This document shows positions 24,589 to 37,621 of a stretch of 64,000 nt of DNA, piece by piece. The notes under the pieces are model-generated. The model was not told where the DNA came from. It did not search any database and worked only from the letters and a program-made list of their open reading frames with translations. The translations under genes and the position numbers were made by a program. Within the stretch, counting starts at the first letter, position 1; every line of letters begins with the position of its first letter. The stretch comes from an uncultured Oscillospiraceae bacterium (GTDB lineage Bacteria > Bacillota > Clostridia > Oscillospirales > Oscillospiraceae). Location of the stretch: NCBI GenBank assembly GCA_944385095.1, contig CALWVS010000004.1, positions 1 to 64,000 on the forward strand, read 5' to 3'.

Positions 24589-24638
24589 AGACAGGAGATA
24601 GGGGATTCCTTTGGAATCCATCTCCTACCTCCCGTCTC
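24589..24638 (-). promoter_or_regulatory. Intercistronic hairpin between argG and argH
   Basis: Minus strand: segments GAC, GGAGAT and GGATTCC pair with GGAATCC, ATCTCC and GTC (imperfect long stem, 4-nt loop), followed by TTTTG. It may be a partial terminator or an RNA-processing site that sets argG expression above that of argH-argB-argF. Confidence 0.55.
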
Positions 24639-24650
24639 ATTTTAGTTGTT

Positions 24651-25868
24651 TTATTTCAGCTTGCCTTGCTCTCTCAGTGCCTGCACTGTGTCGGGCAGAC
24701 CCCACAGGTTGATAAAGCCAGTAGCGTCATCCTGATTGTAGTCGCTCTCCTCAAATGTCACCAAGTCTTCAGAATACAGAGTATCAGGAGAAGTAACACT
24801 GGAAGTAATGATATTGCCCTTGTACAGCTTGAGTTTCACTGTGCCAGTCACATGCTTTTGTGTATCCACTGCAAATGCCTGCAATGCCTCACGCAGAGGG
24901 GTGAACCACTTGCCATTGTAAACCAGGTCTGCAAAATCCACAGCCAGCTTCTGCTTCATGTGCTTGGTATCCTTGTCCAGTGTAATCATCTCCAGCACCT
25001 CATGTGCCTTGTAGAGGATGGTTCCACCGGGAGTTTCATAGACACCACGGTCTTTCATACCCACCAGACGGTTCTCCACAATGTCCAGCAGACCAATGCC
25101 ATTCTCGCCACCCAGCTTATTCAGCTTACGGATGATGTCGCTTGCCTTCATCTTCTCGCCATCAATGGCAACAGGCCAGCCTTTCTCAAAGTCCAGTGTT
25201 ACATAAGTAGCAGCATCAGGAGCCATAGCAGGAGAGACACCCATCTCCAGGAAGCCGGGCTTGTCATACATAGGCTCGTTGGCAGGGTCCTCCAAATCCA
25301 AACCCTCATGGCTCAGGTGCCACAGATTCTTATCCTTGGAGTAGTTGGTCTCACGGGAAATTTTCAGGGGGATATTGTGTGCCTCCGCATAGTCAATTTC
25401 CTCATCACGTCCCTTAATGTCCCACTCTCTCCAAGGAGCAATAATCTTCATCTCAGGAGCAAACCGCTTGATTGCTAATTCAAAACGAACCTGGTCATTA
25501 CCTTTACCAGTGCAGCCGTGGCAGATGGCATCTGCACCTTCTTTTTGTGCAATCTCCACCAGACGCTTTGCAATCACAGGACGGGCAAAGGCAGTACCCA
25601 GCAGATACTCCTCATACTTTGCACCCATCATCATGGATGGAATGATGACTTCATCCACCATCTCATCGGTCAGGTCCTCAATGTACAGCTTGGAAGCCCC
25701 TGTTTTGATGGCCTTCTCCTCCAGCCCATCCAGCTCATCTCCCTGACCCACATCAGCGGAAACTGCAATGACCTCGGGATTGTTGTAATTCTCCTTCAGC
25801 CAGGGGATAATAATGGATGTGTCCAAACCGCCAGAATAGGCGAGTACTACTTTCTTAATGTCAGCCAT
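24651..25868 (-). CDS. argG: Argininosuccinate synthase
   Basis: ATP-dependent condensation of citrulline and aspartate to argininosuccinate. N-terminal PP-loop AYSGGLDTS (residues 10-18), the [13 protein letters not shown] motif and a typical 405-residue length identify the enzyme. First gene of the arginine operon, behind a promoter with two ARG boxes. With argH and argF it converts ornithine to arginine. Confidence 0.97.
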   Translation of the reverse strand: MADIKKVVLAYSGGLDTSIIIPWLKENYNNPEVIAVSADVGQGDELDGLEEKAIKTGASKLYIEDLTDEMVDEVIIPSMMMGAKYEEYLLGTAFARPVIAKRLVEIAQKEGADAICHGCTGKGNDQVRFELAIKRFAPEMKIIAPWREWDIKGRDEEIDYAEAHNIPLKISRETNYSKDKNLWHLSHEGLDLEDPANEPMYDKPGFLEMGVSPAMAPDAATYVTLDFEKGWPVAIDGEKMKASDIIRKLNKLGGENGIGLLDIVENRLVGMKDRGVYETPGGTILYKAHEVLEMITLDKDTKHMKQKLAVDFADLVYNGKWFTPLREALQAFAVDTQKHVTGTVKLKLYKGNIITSSVTSPDTLYSEDLVTFEESDYNQDDATGFINLWGLPDTVQALREQGKLK

Positions 25869-25929
25869 GGTTTATTTCCTCCCATATTCACTTGAGCTTA
25901 TCAAATCGCTGCTCAATCTCAGTGGGAAT

Positions 25930-25958
25930 AGTCTACCACTCTCTTATCAAGAATGCAA
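25930..25958 (-). promoter_or_regulatory. SigA-type promoter of the arginine operon
   Basis: Minus strand TTGCAT (25953-25958), 17-bp spacer, TAGACT (25930-25935), about 55 bp before argG. Confidence 0.65.
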
Positions 25959-25967
25959 GTACCTTTT

Positions 25968-26024
25968 TGCATAATTATTCTTTTTCTTTCCGGGGAAAAC
26001 CCTAGTAATATGAATAAAAATTTA
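25968..26024 (-). promoter_or_regulatory. Two candidate ArgR/AhrC boxes upstream of argG
   Basis: TGCATAATTATTCT (25968-25981) lies just upstream of the -35 box, and TGAATAAAAATTTA (26011-26024) about 43 bp further away. Both fit the ARG box consensus TGAATWWWWATTCA with one to three changes. Paired boxes are usual for arginine-dependent control. The remaining upstream DNA (26025-26220) is AT-rich with no gene seen. Confidence 0.6.
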
Positions 26025-26220
26025 CTTTATCCGCATTTGCTTCCTGTTCTTTTTCCATTTTCGTCCTATTTTTTCTGACTATTTTAAAATTTTCTGGGTG
26101 AAATTGGCTTATTCTGTGCCATCTTTGCACCTTCTCGAAATTTATAATATTCATCATTCCTACATTTTTATTGAATTCCTATGGTTCTTACCATATCTCT
26201 CTTCATGTTTCAAATGTAAA

Positions 26221-26262
26221 ACACTGAGGCAATCCAAAAGAAGATGGATTGCCTCAGTGTTC
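26221..26262 (-). terminator. Terminator of the 31-aa peptide gene
   Basis: A 16-bp inverted repeat (26221-26236 with 26246-26261); the minus strand runs on into GTTTTACATTT. Confidence 0.75.
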
Positions 26263-26278
26263 TGCACTTAGATTCCAT

Positions 26279-26374
26279 TTAAACATGTTTCTTTTTCCCA
26301 TCTAGCTGAAACACCCACATCATTCCTACCAATGTGACCAGCATACCTGCCACTGCTAAAATATCTTGTACCAT
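26279..26374 (-). CDS. Predicted 31-aa single-pass membrane peptide
   Basis: A very small gene with all parts in place: consensus promoter, AAAGGGGA ribosome site 7 nt before the ATG, a 31-codon frame, and a terminator 17 nt after the stop. The peptide begins MVQDILAVAGMLVTLVGMMW, an uninterrupted hydrophobic segment of about 20 residues, and ends in a basic tail GKKKHV, so the C terminus probably faces the cytoplasm. No family is recognised; small subunits of membrane complexes and single-helix regulatory peptides look like this. Expression is inferred, not shown. Confidence 0.65.
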   Translation of the reverse strand: MVQDILAVAGMLVTLVGMMWVFQLDGKKKHV

Positions 26375-26399
26375 ACTGCCATCCCCTTTCGTTTTCTCT

Positions 26400-26428
26400 A
26401 TTTTAATCCTGTTCCCATTTTGTGTCAA
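26400..26428 (-). promoter_or_regulatory. Strong SigA promoter of the 31-aa peptide gene
   Basis: Minus strand TTGACA (26423-26428), 17-bp spacer, TAAAAT (26400-26405), close to consensus. Confidence 0.8.
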
Positions 26429-26565
26429 TTTACAAAAAAACCGTATTTTACTCGAATTTCTTTTGTCTATTTGTATATTTTTCGTGATTTCATACAGATT
26501 CTGTTAAAAATTCACTATATTATTTGTATCATTCATATGTAAAATTCTATTTTCGCATGGAAAAC

Positions 26566-26597
26566 AAAAAGCAGAGGACCCAAACGGGTCCTCTGCT
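26566..26597 (-). terminator. Terminator of the rpoB-rpoC operon
   Basis: GCAGAGGACCC (26571-26581) pairs with GGGTCCTCTGC (26586-26596); the minus strand continues TTTTTGTTTT. Confidence 0.92.
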
Positions 26598-26611
26598 CAT
26601 CTATCAAAGGA

Positions 26612-30289
<3,678 letters not shown>

Positions 30290-30311
30290 TCTTTAATCTC
30301 CTCCCTATGGT

Positions 30312-33300
30312 TTAATCATAGTTCTCGTCATCAGAGAACAGGTCGTCATCGGAATGCTCCTCATCCTCCAGCTCCACTGCCAAATCGTCGTCATCGCTCT
30401 CCCCCTTAAAGGTAAAGCCTGCGCCTGCAAAATCGGCATCGTCCTTCTGGTAGGCAAATTCCTCATCATCCTTGTAGTAATCCTCACGTCCACCAGCCTG
30501 ATAGACTTCATCTTCTTCGTCCTTCAGCTCAATTTCCTGACCATTGGCATCCAGTACTCTCATGTCAAGACACAGAGACTGCAATTCCTTAATCAGCACC
30601 TTGAAGGACTCAGGCACACCGGGCTTTGGTACATTGTGTCCCTTCACAATGGCCTCATAGGTCTTGACACGTCCTGTCACGTCGTCAGACTTGACAGTCA
30701 GAATCTCCTGCAAGGTATAGGCAGCACCATATGCCTCCAGTGCCCACACTTCCATCTCACCGAAGCGCTGACCACCAAACTGAGCCTTACCACCCAGAGG
30801 CTGCTGGGTAACAAGGGAGTAAGGACCAGTGGCACGGGCATGAATCTTATCATCAACCAGATGATGCAATTTCAGGAAGTACACATAACCTACGGTAACA
30901 GGGTTATCAAAACGGCGACCGGTGCGACCATCATAGAGCCAGTTCTTACCATCCACCAGACGCAGACGACCCTCTTTCTGCCAGACCTTGACCTGAGCAG
31001 CATCATTCATTTCCTCTGGTGTCAGGGCACGCATGTCGCTGCCATCCTCTGTTGCCAGATAGAGCTGCTTACCAATCAGAGGCTCATCACGACCCACTTC
31101 ACGGGCAAGCCCTGCCATTTTCAGGCACTCCTGAATGTCATTTTCGTTTGCGCCATTAAAGATGGGAGTTGCTACCTTCCAGCCCAAGGTTTTGGCAGCA
31201 TAACCCAAGTGAACTTCCAGCACCTGTCCAATGTTCATACGGGAAGGCACGCCCAAGGGGTTCAGAACAATATCCAGAGGGGTACCATCTGGCAGGAATG
31301 GCATATCCTCCTGTGGCAGAATACGGGATACAACACCCTTATTACCGTGGCGACCTGCCATCTTATCGCCTACGCTGATTTTGCGCTTCTGGGCAATATA
31401 GACACGAACCACCTGATTCACGCCTGGTCCCAGTTCATCGCCATTTTCACGGGTGAAAATTTTCACATCTACAATGGTACCACTCTCGCCGTGGGGCACT
31501 TTCAGAGAGGTATCACGCACTTCACGGGCTTTTTCGCCAAAGATGGCACGCAGCAACTTTTCTTCTGCGGTTGCCTCTGCCTCGCCCTTTGGTGCTACCT
31601 TACCAACCAGATAGTCACCGGCGTGGACTTCTGCACCCACACGGATGATACCCTGCTCATCCAAATCCTTCAGTGCATCCTCGCCCACATTGGGAATATC
31701 ACGGGTAATGGTCTCTGGTCCCAGTTTGGTGTCACGGGCTTCCAGTTCATACTCCTCGATATGAATGGAGGTAAACACATCCTCTTTCACCATACGTTCG
31801 TTGAGCAGAACGGCGTCCTCGTAGTTGTAACCTTCCCATGTCATAAAGCCCATCAGAATGTTACGACCCAGAGCAACTTCACCCTTATCTGTGGAGGGAC
31901 CATCTGCCAGTACATCCTGATAGTCCACACGCTGTCCCACATCCACAATGGGACGCTGATTGATACAGGTACCGTGGTTGGAACGCAGATATTTGGTCAA
32001 TCTGTACTCTTTAATCTGACCATTGTCATATTTTACTGTGATATAACGGGCAGATACCTTTGTAACCACACCGGGACCCTCAGCCACAATGGCCACTTCG
32101 GAGTCAATGCAGTTCTTATGCTCCTGACCAGTGGCAACGATAGGAGCCTCGGGACGCAGCAGGGGCACAGCCTGACGCTGCATGTTTGCACCCATCAAAG
32201 CACGGTTTGCGTCGTCGTTTTGCAGGAATGGAATCATGGCGGTTGCGATAGACACCATCATCTTGGGGGACACATCCACATAGTCCACTCGGCTGCGCTC
32301 TACAGATACAATCTCATTGCGGCGGCGGCAGGTGACACGCTCATTCACAAAGCAGTTATTCTCATCCACTGGCTCAGTGGCCTGACAGATGGTGTATTCA
32401 TCTTCCACATCGGCGGTCATGTAGTCAATCTGGTCGGTGACACGACCTGTCTCTTTATCCACCTTGCGGTAGGGAGTCTCAATAAAGCCATAGCGGTTGA
32501 TGCGGGCATAGGAAGCCAGATAAGAAATCAGACCAATGTTAGGACCTTCTGGGGTCTCAATGGGGCACAGACGGCCATAGTGGCTGTAGTGAACATCTCG
32601 TACATCGAAGGAAGCACGGTCACGGGACAGACCACCGGGACCCAGTGCAGACAGACGACGCTTATGGGTCAGTTCTGCCAGAGGGTTGGTCTGGTCCATA
32701 AACTGAGACAGAGGGCTGCTGCCAAAGAATTCCTTAATGGCGGCTGTCACAGGGCGAATGTTAATCAGGCTCTGCGGTGTTACCACATCCAAATCCTGAG
32801 TGGTCATACGCTCACGAATGACACGCTCCATACGGCTGAAGCCAATACGGAACTGGTTCTGAATCAGCTCACCTACACAGCGCAGACGGCGGTTCCCCAA
32901 ATGGTCAATATCATCAGGGGTGCCAATTCCGTGTGCCAAACCATTGAGGTAGTTAATGGATGCCATAATATCAGAAACGGTGATGTGCTTGGGAATCAAA
33001 TCATCAATATGGTTGATGACTGCTTCTTTCAGTTCCTCCCCAGAATACCGCTCCATCAACTGACACAGGGCAGGGAATGACACCATTTCACTGATGCCGC
33101 ACTCCTCAGGGTCGAAATCCACAAAACGCTTCATATCAACCATGTTGTTGGAGAATACTTTGACCTGCTTGCCATCCACATCTACAACAACCTCGTTGAC
33201 ACCGCACCAATCCAGTTCCTGTGCCCGTTCACGGGTCAGGGTCTCCCCTGCCTCAGCAATAATCTCACCAGTACGGGGGTCAGCCACAGGCACTGCCAAA

Positions 33301-34163
33301 GTCTGTCCAGTCAATCTGGTCCAGAGGGCCATTTTCTTGTTGAACTTGTAACGACCTACTGCAGACAGGTCATAGCGACGTGTGTCATAGAAGGTTGCAT
33401 TGAGCAAAGTCTCCGCAGAATCCACCGTAGGTGGCTCACCGGGACGCAGCTTACGGTAAATTTCCAGCAGGGCTTCCTCATAAGTCTTGCAGGAATCCTT
33501 CTCCAAAGTTGCTACAATGCGCTCATCTTCACCGAACATCTCCAGAATCTCTGCATCTGTCTTAGGACCAATGGCACGGATAAGGCAGGTAACGGGGAGC
33601 TTGCGGTTCTTGTCAATACGGACATAGAAAATATCAGAGAGGTCAGTCTCATACTCCAACCATGCACCACGGTAAGGAATCACAGTAGTACCATAGGTAT
33701 GGTTGTCTGCCTTGTCTTTGGTATCTGTGTAATACATGCCAGGAGATCGGACAATCTGGGAGACAATGACACGCTCTGCACCATTGATGACAAAGGTGCC
33801 AGCATTGGTCATAATGGGGAAATCACCCATAAAAATTTCCTGTTCCTTGATTTCCTCTGTCTCCTTGTTGCGCAGGCGAACTTTCACCTTAATGGGAGCA
33901 GCATATGTGGCATCTCTTGCCTTACACTCCTCCACGTCATACTTTGGCTTCTCATCCATGGAGTAGTCCACAAAGGACAGCTCCAAATTTCCAGCATAGT
34001 CGGAAATTGATGCCACATCTTTGAACACTTCTCTCAAGCCAGTGTCCAAAAACCATTGATAAGAGGTCTTTTGCACCTCCAGCAGGTTTGGCATGTCGAG
34101 AATTTCCTGGTAGCGAGCAAAGCTCTTTCGCAGGGTTTTGCCGTAGTACACGTCCTTGACCAT
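30312..34163 (-). CDS. rpoB: DNA-directed RNA polymerase subunit beta
   Basis: Core RNA polymerase subunit, about 1283 residues from the ATG at 34163 ([19 protein letters not shown], typical of the family in Clostridia). An open frame runs 44 codons further upstream, but that stretch does not look like RpoB and lies in the leader. The rifampicin pocket looks wild type: [22 protein letters not shown] and [15 protein letters not shown] keep the residues equivalent to Asp516, His526 and Ser531. A long acidic C-terminal tail ends the protein. The ribosome site is unremarkable. The genes rplJ-rplL, usually upstream, are not here. Confidence 0.98.
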   Translation of the reverse strand: MVKDVYYGKTLRKSFARYQEILDMPNLLEVQKTSYQWFLDTGLREVFKDVASISDYAGNLELSFVDYSMDEKPKYDVEECKARDATYAAPIKVKVRLRNKETEEIKEQEIFMGDFPIMTNAGTFVINGAERVIVSQIVRSPGMYYTDTKDKADNHTYGTTVIPYRGAWLEYETDLSDIFYVRIDKNRKLPVTCLIRAIGPKTDAEILEMFGEDERIVATLEKDSCKTYEEALLEIYRKLRPGEPPTVDSAETLLNATFYDTRRYDLSAVGRYKFNKKMALWTRLTGQTLAVPVADPRTGEIIAEAGETLTRERAQELDWCGVNEVVVDVDGKQVKVFSNNMVDMKRFVDFDPEECGISEMVSFPALCQLMERYSGEELKEAVINHIDDLIPKHITVSDIMASINYLNGLAHGIGTPDDIDHLGNRRLRCVGELIQNQFRIGFSRMERVIRERMTTQDLDVVTPQSLINIRPVTAAIKEFFGSSPLSQFMDQTNPLAELTHKRRLSALGPGGLSRDRASFDVRDVHYSHYGRLCPIETPEGPNIGLISYLASYARINRYGFIETPYRKVDKETGRVTDQIDYMTADVEDEYTICQATEPVDENNCFVNERVTCRRRNEIVSVERSRVDYVDVSPKMMVSIATAMIPFLQNDDANRALMGANMQRQAVPLLRPEAPIVATGQEHKNCIDSEVAIVAEGPGVVTKVSARYITVKYDNGQIKEYRLTKYLRSNHGTCINQRPIVDVGQRVDYQDVLADGPSTDKGEVALGRNILMGFMTWEGYNYEDAVLLNERMVKEDVFTSIHIEEYELEARDTKLGPETITRDIPNVGEDALKDLDEQGIIRVGAEVHAGDYLVGKVAPKGEAEATAEEKLLRAIFGEKAREVRDTSLKVPHGESGTIVDVKIFTRENGDELGPGVNQVVRVYIAQKRKISVGDKMAGRHGNKGVVSRILPQEDMPFLPDGTPLDIVLNPLGVPSRMNIGQVLEVHLGYAAKTLGWKVATPIFNGANENDIQECLKMAGLAREVGRDEPLIGKQLYLATEDGSDMRALTPEEMNDAAQVKVWQKEGRLRLVDGKNWLYDGRTGRRFDNPVTVGYVYFLKLHHLVDDKIHARATGPYSLVTQQPLGGKAQFGGQRFGEMEVWALEAYGAAYTLQEILTVKSDDVTGRVKTYEAIVKGHNVPKPGVPESFKVLIKELQSLCLDMRVLDANGQEIELKDEEDEVYQAGGREDYYKDDEEFAYQKDDADFAGAGFTFKGESDDDDLAVELEDEEHSDDDLFSDDENYD

Positions 34164-34405
34164 TCTAAAAATCAACTCGCTTTCTTTTTGACTAAACGGG
34201 TGGATCCACTTCTGTTTCTGTCCGTGAGTGGGGAAAACCCCCTTTTTCTTTGTGGGTTTTTCACAAGACAAAGGGACAGTCCGCTTTCCGCACACCCGGC
34301 ATTGTTGTCACTTTTAAATTGCTTCCACTTGTCATCTCAGACGCAATGTGCTACACTATGTCAGGAATTAAGGGACATGGTAGACATCTGCCAAAGATAT
34401 GGAAG
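34164..34405 (-). promoter_or_regulatory. Long structured leader of rpoB-rpoC
   Basis: About 240 nt between predicted transcription start and start codon. At its 5' end TGCTTCCA (plus 34400-34407) can pair with TGGAAGCA (plus 34320-34327), enclosing a hairpin CTAC-ATGTC / GACAT-GTAG. Further down, GGGG-TTTT-CCCC and AAAACCC / GGGTTTT pairings compete. No T-run terminator is visible. Confidence 0.45.
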
Positions 34406-34411
34406 CATTTT

Positions 34412-34441
34412 ATTGTACCATTTTTTTGTTTGCTTTGTCAA
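34412..34441 (-). promoter_or_regulatory. SigA promoter of rpoB-rpoC
   Basis: Minus strand TTGACA (34436-34441), 18-bp spacer, TACAAT (34412-34417). Confidence 0.8.
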
Positions 34442-34510
34442 GCCCTCTTATCCTTTATTTGCGATAAGTTCCTATCTCACTGGTCTATAGAACAATCCAT
34501 GCTGTGGTTT

Positions 34511-34540
34511 GCCGTCTCCACCGGAGGCGGCTTTTGTTTT
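34511..34540 (+). terminator. Plus-strand terminator-like hairpin with no gene before it
   Basis: GCCGTCTCC (34511-34519) pairs with GGAGGCGGC (34523-34531), then TTTTGTTTTG. It is oriented for a plus-strand transcript, yet the DNA to its left is the rpoB promoter and leader on the other strand. A candidate plus promoter is TTGTCA/TACACT (34329-34357). Confidence 0.55.
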
Positions 34541-34712
34541 GTGTCCCCAAATTCCGCTCCTTTCTCTCTCGGTCAAGTCAAATTTTGGATTGTTTCATTT
34601 TGTAACCTTCTGTTACCAGGGATCTTCCCCTGATTTCTTGTAAAAATAGGCACATGAAATGGTGGTTTTTCTGTCTGTTCCTGTCTATTTTTGAATAAAT
34701 CCTATTTTGTGT

Positions 34713-34741
34713 TTGACAACCGGTTACGAATGTGTTACAAT
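34713..34741 (+). promoter_or_regulatory. Strong SigA promoter of the 98-aa gene and NlpC/P60 gene
   Basis: TTGACA (34713-34718), 17-bp spacer, TACAAT (34736-34741). Between the hairpin at 34511 and this promoter nothing else is seen. Confidence 0.85.
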
Positions 34742-34783
34742 TCGGTTACAACATCAGTCAACCCATTTCAAAGGAGGAATACG

Positions 34784-35080
34784 ATGGCTTCTGCAAATGA
34801 ACAGTTTCCTCTCTCCTACAAGGGACATCCCCTGTGTCGGAAAGACAATTTGATTTACTACGGGTCCATGAATGACCCTTATATCATTATGATGCAGATT
34901 CTGGCTACAAAAAAGGTAGATGACTTGGATGTAGCCACCAAGGTGAGCGTTCAACTGCAATCTACCAACCCTGAATTAAAGGGTCGGGAGCGTATCACCA
35001 AAAAAAGCGAAAAAGACAGCCTGTATAGTGCCATTGACATTGGCTCCATTTGGCTGGAGCGCGCACTGAACGGAAAATAA
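34784..35080 (+). CDS. Uncharacterised 98-aa protein
   Basis: Starts at ATG 34784 behind AAAGGAGGAA; the longer frame to 34691 is excluded because it would begin upstream of the promoter. The protein is soluble and mixed alpha/beta in character (YYGSMNDPYIIMMQILATKKV; later RERITKKSEKDSLYSAIDIGSIWLERAL). No cysteine pair, signal or known motif is recognised apart from general resemblance to small conserved proteins of Oscillospiraceae. It is followed after 46 nt by a secreted cell-wall hydrolase on the same transcript. Confidence 0.75.
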   Translation: MASANEQFPLSYKGHPLCRKDNLIYYGSMNDPYIIMMQILATKKVDDLDVATKVSVQLQSTNPELKGRERITKKSEKDSLYSAIDIGSIWLERALNGK

Positions 35081-35126
35081 CTCAATCTACACTCTGATAT
35101 GACCGAGAGAATGGAGGAGCATTCCC

Positions 35127-35993
35127 ATGCACTTTTATCAATCTATGACTGCCAAACTGATGACCAGCGTTCTGGTCCTCTCCACTATGATGACCCCTGC
35201 ATTTGCCACAGAAATGGACACCGTTGCAGCCAGAACGGGGACTAATGCTTTCACTACTCTGATGGAAGGCACCAGCGTTCTCAGCACTATGACAGAAGAT
35301 ACACAGGAAAAAACTCAGACAGATGTGGCAGAACCATCTGACAACACTTCCAGTGAGGTTTCCTCTAACAATGTGACTGCTTCTGTGGCAAGTGATCCTT
35401 TGCAGGTCTTTGATGAGGAACTCTATGGTCAGGTCGCCTCTGGTCCTCTCAATATTCGCAGTGGTCCTGGCACTGAGTATGCCAGCGTGGGGCTTCTTTC
35501 CACTGGCGAAATTGTGGAACTCGAGGGACAGGTTGGCGGCATGGGCGGCTGGTACAAGATTGCTGAGGGCTATGTGAGCACTGACTATGTAGCTCAGGTG
35601 GATTTAGATTCCATTTCTGCTCAGGGTTCCAGCATGGCTCAGTATGCTCTGCAATATGTGGGCTACCCCTATTTGTATGGTGGAGCAAGTCCCAGTGGTT
35701 TTGACTGCTCGGGTTTTGTTACATACATCTGCAAACAGTTTGGATACTCTGTCAACCGCACCGCATCCTCCCAGATGAGCAATGGTGTTGCTGTCTCCAA
35801 AGACCAGCTTCAGCCTGGAGATCTTGTGTTCTTTAACAACGGAAACAGCAGCAAGCTGGCTACCCACGTAGGTATTTATATTGGAAATAATCAGTTCGTA
35901 CACTCCTCCACCCCTACTGTCGGTGTGATCGTCAGCAGTATGAATGAAGCCTATTATGGTTCTGGTTATGTAGGTGCCCGTCGTCTCGGTTAA
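35127..35993 (+). CDS. Secreted SH3b-NlpC/P60 peptidoglycan hydrolase
   Basis: A 288-residue exported protein. The signal peptide probably ends after AFA (residue 27). A Ser/Thr-rich linker leads to a bacterial SH3 domain (about 93-150: LNIRSGPGTEYASVGLLSTGE), which binds cell wall. Residues 165-288 form an NlpC/P60 domain with catalytic Cys194 (FDCSGFV), the active-site His in THVGIYIG, and a third residue in FVHSSTP. Such enzymes usually cut the gamma-D-glutamyl-diaminopimelate bond in stem peptides. Ribosome site GGAGGAG. Second gene after the 98-aa gene, before tandem terminators. Confidence 0.93.
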   Translation: MHFYQSMTAKLMTSVLVLSTMMTPAFATEMDTVAARTGTNAFTTLMEGTSVLSTMTEDTQEKTQTDVAEPSDNTSSEVSSNNVTASVASDPLQVFDEELYGQVASGPLNIRSGPGTEYASVGLLSTGEIVELEGQVGGMGGWYKIAEGYVSTDYVAQVDLDSISAQGSSMAQYALQYVGYPYLYGGASPSGFDCSGFVTYICKQFGYSVNRTASSQMSNGVAVSKDQLQPGDLVFFNNGNSSKLATHVGIYIGNNQFVHSSTPTVGVIVSSMNEAYYGSGYVGARRLG

Positions 35994-36007
35994 TTTGATT
36001 GGAAATC

Positions 36008-36042
36008 TGTGCCGCTCCAAATCTGGGGCGGCACTTTTTTTG
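36008..36042 (+). terminator. Terminator after the NlpC/P60 gene
   Basis: GTGCCGCTCC (36009-36018) pairs with GGGGCGGCAC (36025-36034), then seven T residues. Confidence 0.92.
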
Positions 36043-36060
36043 TAAAAACAGATGGTCTAT

Positions 36061-36103
36061 CCCCATAGAAAACCGTACATCGTTTTTCTATGGGGAATTT
36101 TTT
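36061..36103 (+). terminator. Second tandem terminator
   Basis: CCCCATAGAAAA (36061-36072) pairs with TTTTCTATGGGG (36084-36095), then a T-run. It insulates the sigma-factor operon from upstream read-through. No clear ECF or SigA promoter could be defined in 36104-36242. Confidence 0.85.
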
Positions 36104-36242
36104 AAAAATTTTTTCGAGTGTGTGTCACCTTTTCTCTATTTCTTCCCTCTTACAAAATAGTAGGACAACACAATGACCATTCTATCTGTGTTTTAATTTC
36201 ATATCATTTCAGCTTGACCACAAAAGAAAGAGGTGCATCCCG

Positions 36243-36710
36243 TTGGAGGAAGTACAGTGGTTTACCCAACAAGTGACGACTTATGAGCAGTCCATGTATC
36301 GACTTGCTATGAGCATTTTAGGAAATACAGAAGATGCCGCAGATGCCGCACAGGAAGCCATCCTGATTGCCTATCAAAAACTGCACACACTGCGGCAAAA
36401 AGAATCGTTTCGCCCCTGGTTAATGAAAATTCTAACCAATGAGTGCTATGCACTATTAAAAAAAAGACCCATTCAGATTTCCATGGATGAATTACCAGAA
36501 ATGGAACAGCCCACCCATGATGAACATACAAATCAGTTATGGCAGGCAGTATCCGATTTGAATGAATCTTTACGCTCTGTGGTTGTTTTATACTACTATG
36601 AAGGGTTTAGTGGAAAAGAAATTGGAACGATACTGGGGATTACAGAAGCCAATGTAAAAACACGTCTGTCCAGAGCCAGAAAACATCTCAAGCTTTTATT
36701 GGAGGAATGA
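36243..36710 (+). CDS. ECF-type RNA polymerase sigma factor (SigV-like)
   Basis: A 155-residue group IV sigma factor with region 2 (YRLAMSILGNTEDAADAAQEAILIAYQKL) and region 4 (LRSVVVLYYYEGFSGKEIGTILGITEANVKTRLSRARKHL). The start is most likely TTG 36243, 8 nt after AGAGGTG; no ATG precedes the conserved domain. Its stop codon overlaps the first possible start of the anti-sigma gene, showing co-translation. The operon order and partner type point to the SigV group, whose members respond to lysozyme in Bacillus and enterococci. Confidence 0.9.
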   Translation: MEEVQWFTQQVTTYEQSMYRLAMSILGNTEDAADAAQEAILIAYQKLHTLRQKESFRPWLMKILTNECYALLKKRPIQISMDELPEMEQPTHDEHTNQLWQAVSDLNESLRSVVVLYYYEGFSGKEIGTILGITEANVKTRLSRARKHLKLLLEE

Positions 36711-36712
36711 GT

Positions 36713-37588
36713 ATGAATTTTGATGAGAAATTGCGTCAAAAAGCCCAACAAGAGGCGTTAGAGGTCCCAGAAACATTTTCCAATCGAATCAGAGAGACCT
36801 TGCAGCAGCTTCCCCTGAAACACACCCAAAAAACGCCCCGCCTCAAGAAACCGTGGTTTGGTCTGGTAGCAGCAGCTGTTGTATGTGGTATTTTTATTTT
36901 GCCAAATTCCAGTGCTGCAATGGCAGACACAATGGCTTCCCTGCCTATTGTCGGTCCTCTGTTTCAGGTTATCACCATCCGCAACTATCAAGTAGAATCC
37001 GGCAAAAACCATGTGTCCATTGCCAATCCAGAAATTTCTACAGATACTCCCAGTACTGGTGCACAGGAAATCAACGAACAGGTTTCTCAGTACATTGACC
37101 AGATGATTGAACGTTATGAAAACACTGCCACAGCAGATGGGTATTTTAATCTGGATATCACATGGGAAATCGTCACCAACACAGACCGCTGGTTCACTTT
37201 GCGTATCAATTCTGACTTGATTCTGGCTTCTGGAAATCACTCTGAACAACACTATCACATTGATGTGTTGACCGGAGAGCAAAAAACACTCTCAGACCTG
37301 TTTCCAGAGGAATTTGACTATGTGACCTGTATCAGCAATGAATTAAAAGAACAGATGAAGGCTCGTATGGAAGCTGACCCCAGAGAATATTACTGGCTGG
37401 AAGGTGTATCAGAACTGGGCACATATTACTTTGATACCATTGAAAAAGAACAGGACTTTTACTTTGATGATGAGGGGCACATTGTCATCCCCTTTGACAA
37501 ATATGAAGTTGGACCTGGTTCTACTGGAAGCCCTGAATTTACGCTCACCAGCCCTGAACTATATGAAAACCTGTTGTTTCACCCATAA
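36713..37588 (+). CDS. RsiV-like transmembrane anti-sigma factor (DUF3298)
   Basis: About 291 residues: a cytoplasmic N-terminal segment (1-45) that would hold the sigma factor, one membrane helix (about 46-66, WFGLVAAAVVCGIFILP), and an extracytoplasmic domain matching the DUF3298 family at its end (DFYFDDEGHIVIPFDKYEVGP). RsiV has the same plan, binds lysozyme directly and is then cleaved, freeing SigV. ATG 36713 has GGAGGA at proper spacing; ATG 36707 directly abuts that site. Lysozyme binding here is inferred from architecture, not from matched contact residues. Confidence 0.85.
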   Translation: MNFDEKLRQKAQQEALEVPETFSNRIRETLQQLPLKHTQKTPRLKKPWFGLVAAAVVCGIFILPNSSAAMADTMASLPIVGPLFQVITIRNYQVESGKNHVSIANPEISTDTPSTGAQEINEQVSQYIDQMIERYENTATADGYFNLDITWEIVTNTDRWFTLRINSDLILASGNHSEQHYHIDVLTGEQKTLSDLFPEEFDYVTCISNELKEQMKARMEADPREYYWLEGVSELGTYYFDTIEKEQDFYFDDEGHIVIPFDKYEVGPGSTGSPEFTLTSPELYENLLFHP

Positions 37589-37621
37589 TCAACTTATTTT
37601 ATCAATGGAGGTTTCCTAACT

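Noticed and set aside
34164-34295. A 44-residue N-terminal extension of RpoB
   Set aside because: The extra residues do not resemble RpoB, lack a ribosome site, and fall in the untranslated leader; family members begin at [12 protein letters not shown].
34364-34545. A 6S RNA gene opposite the rpoB leader
   Set aside because: The length would fit, but the ends do not pair into the long closing stem with central bubble required of 6S RNA.
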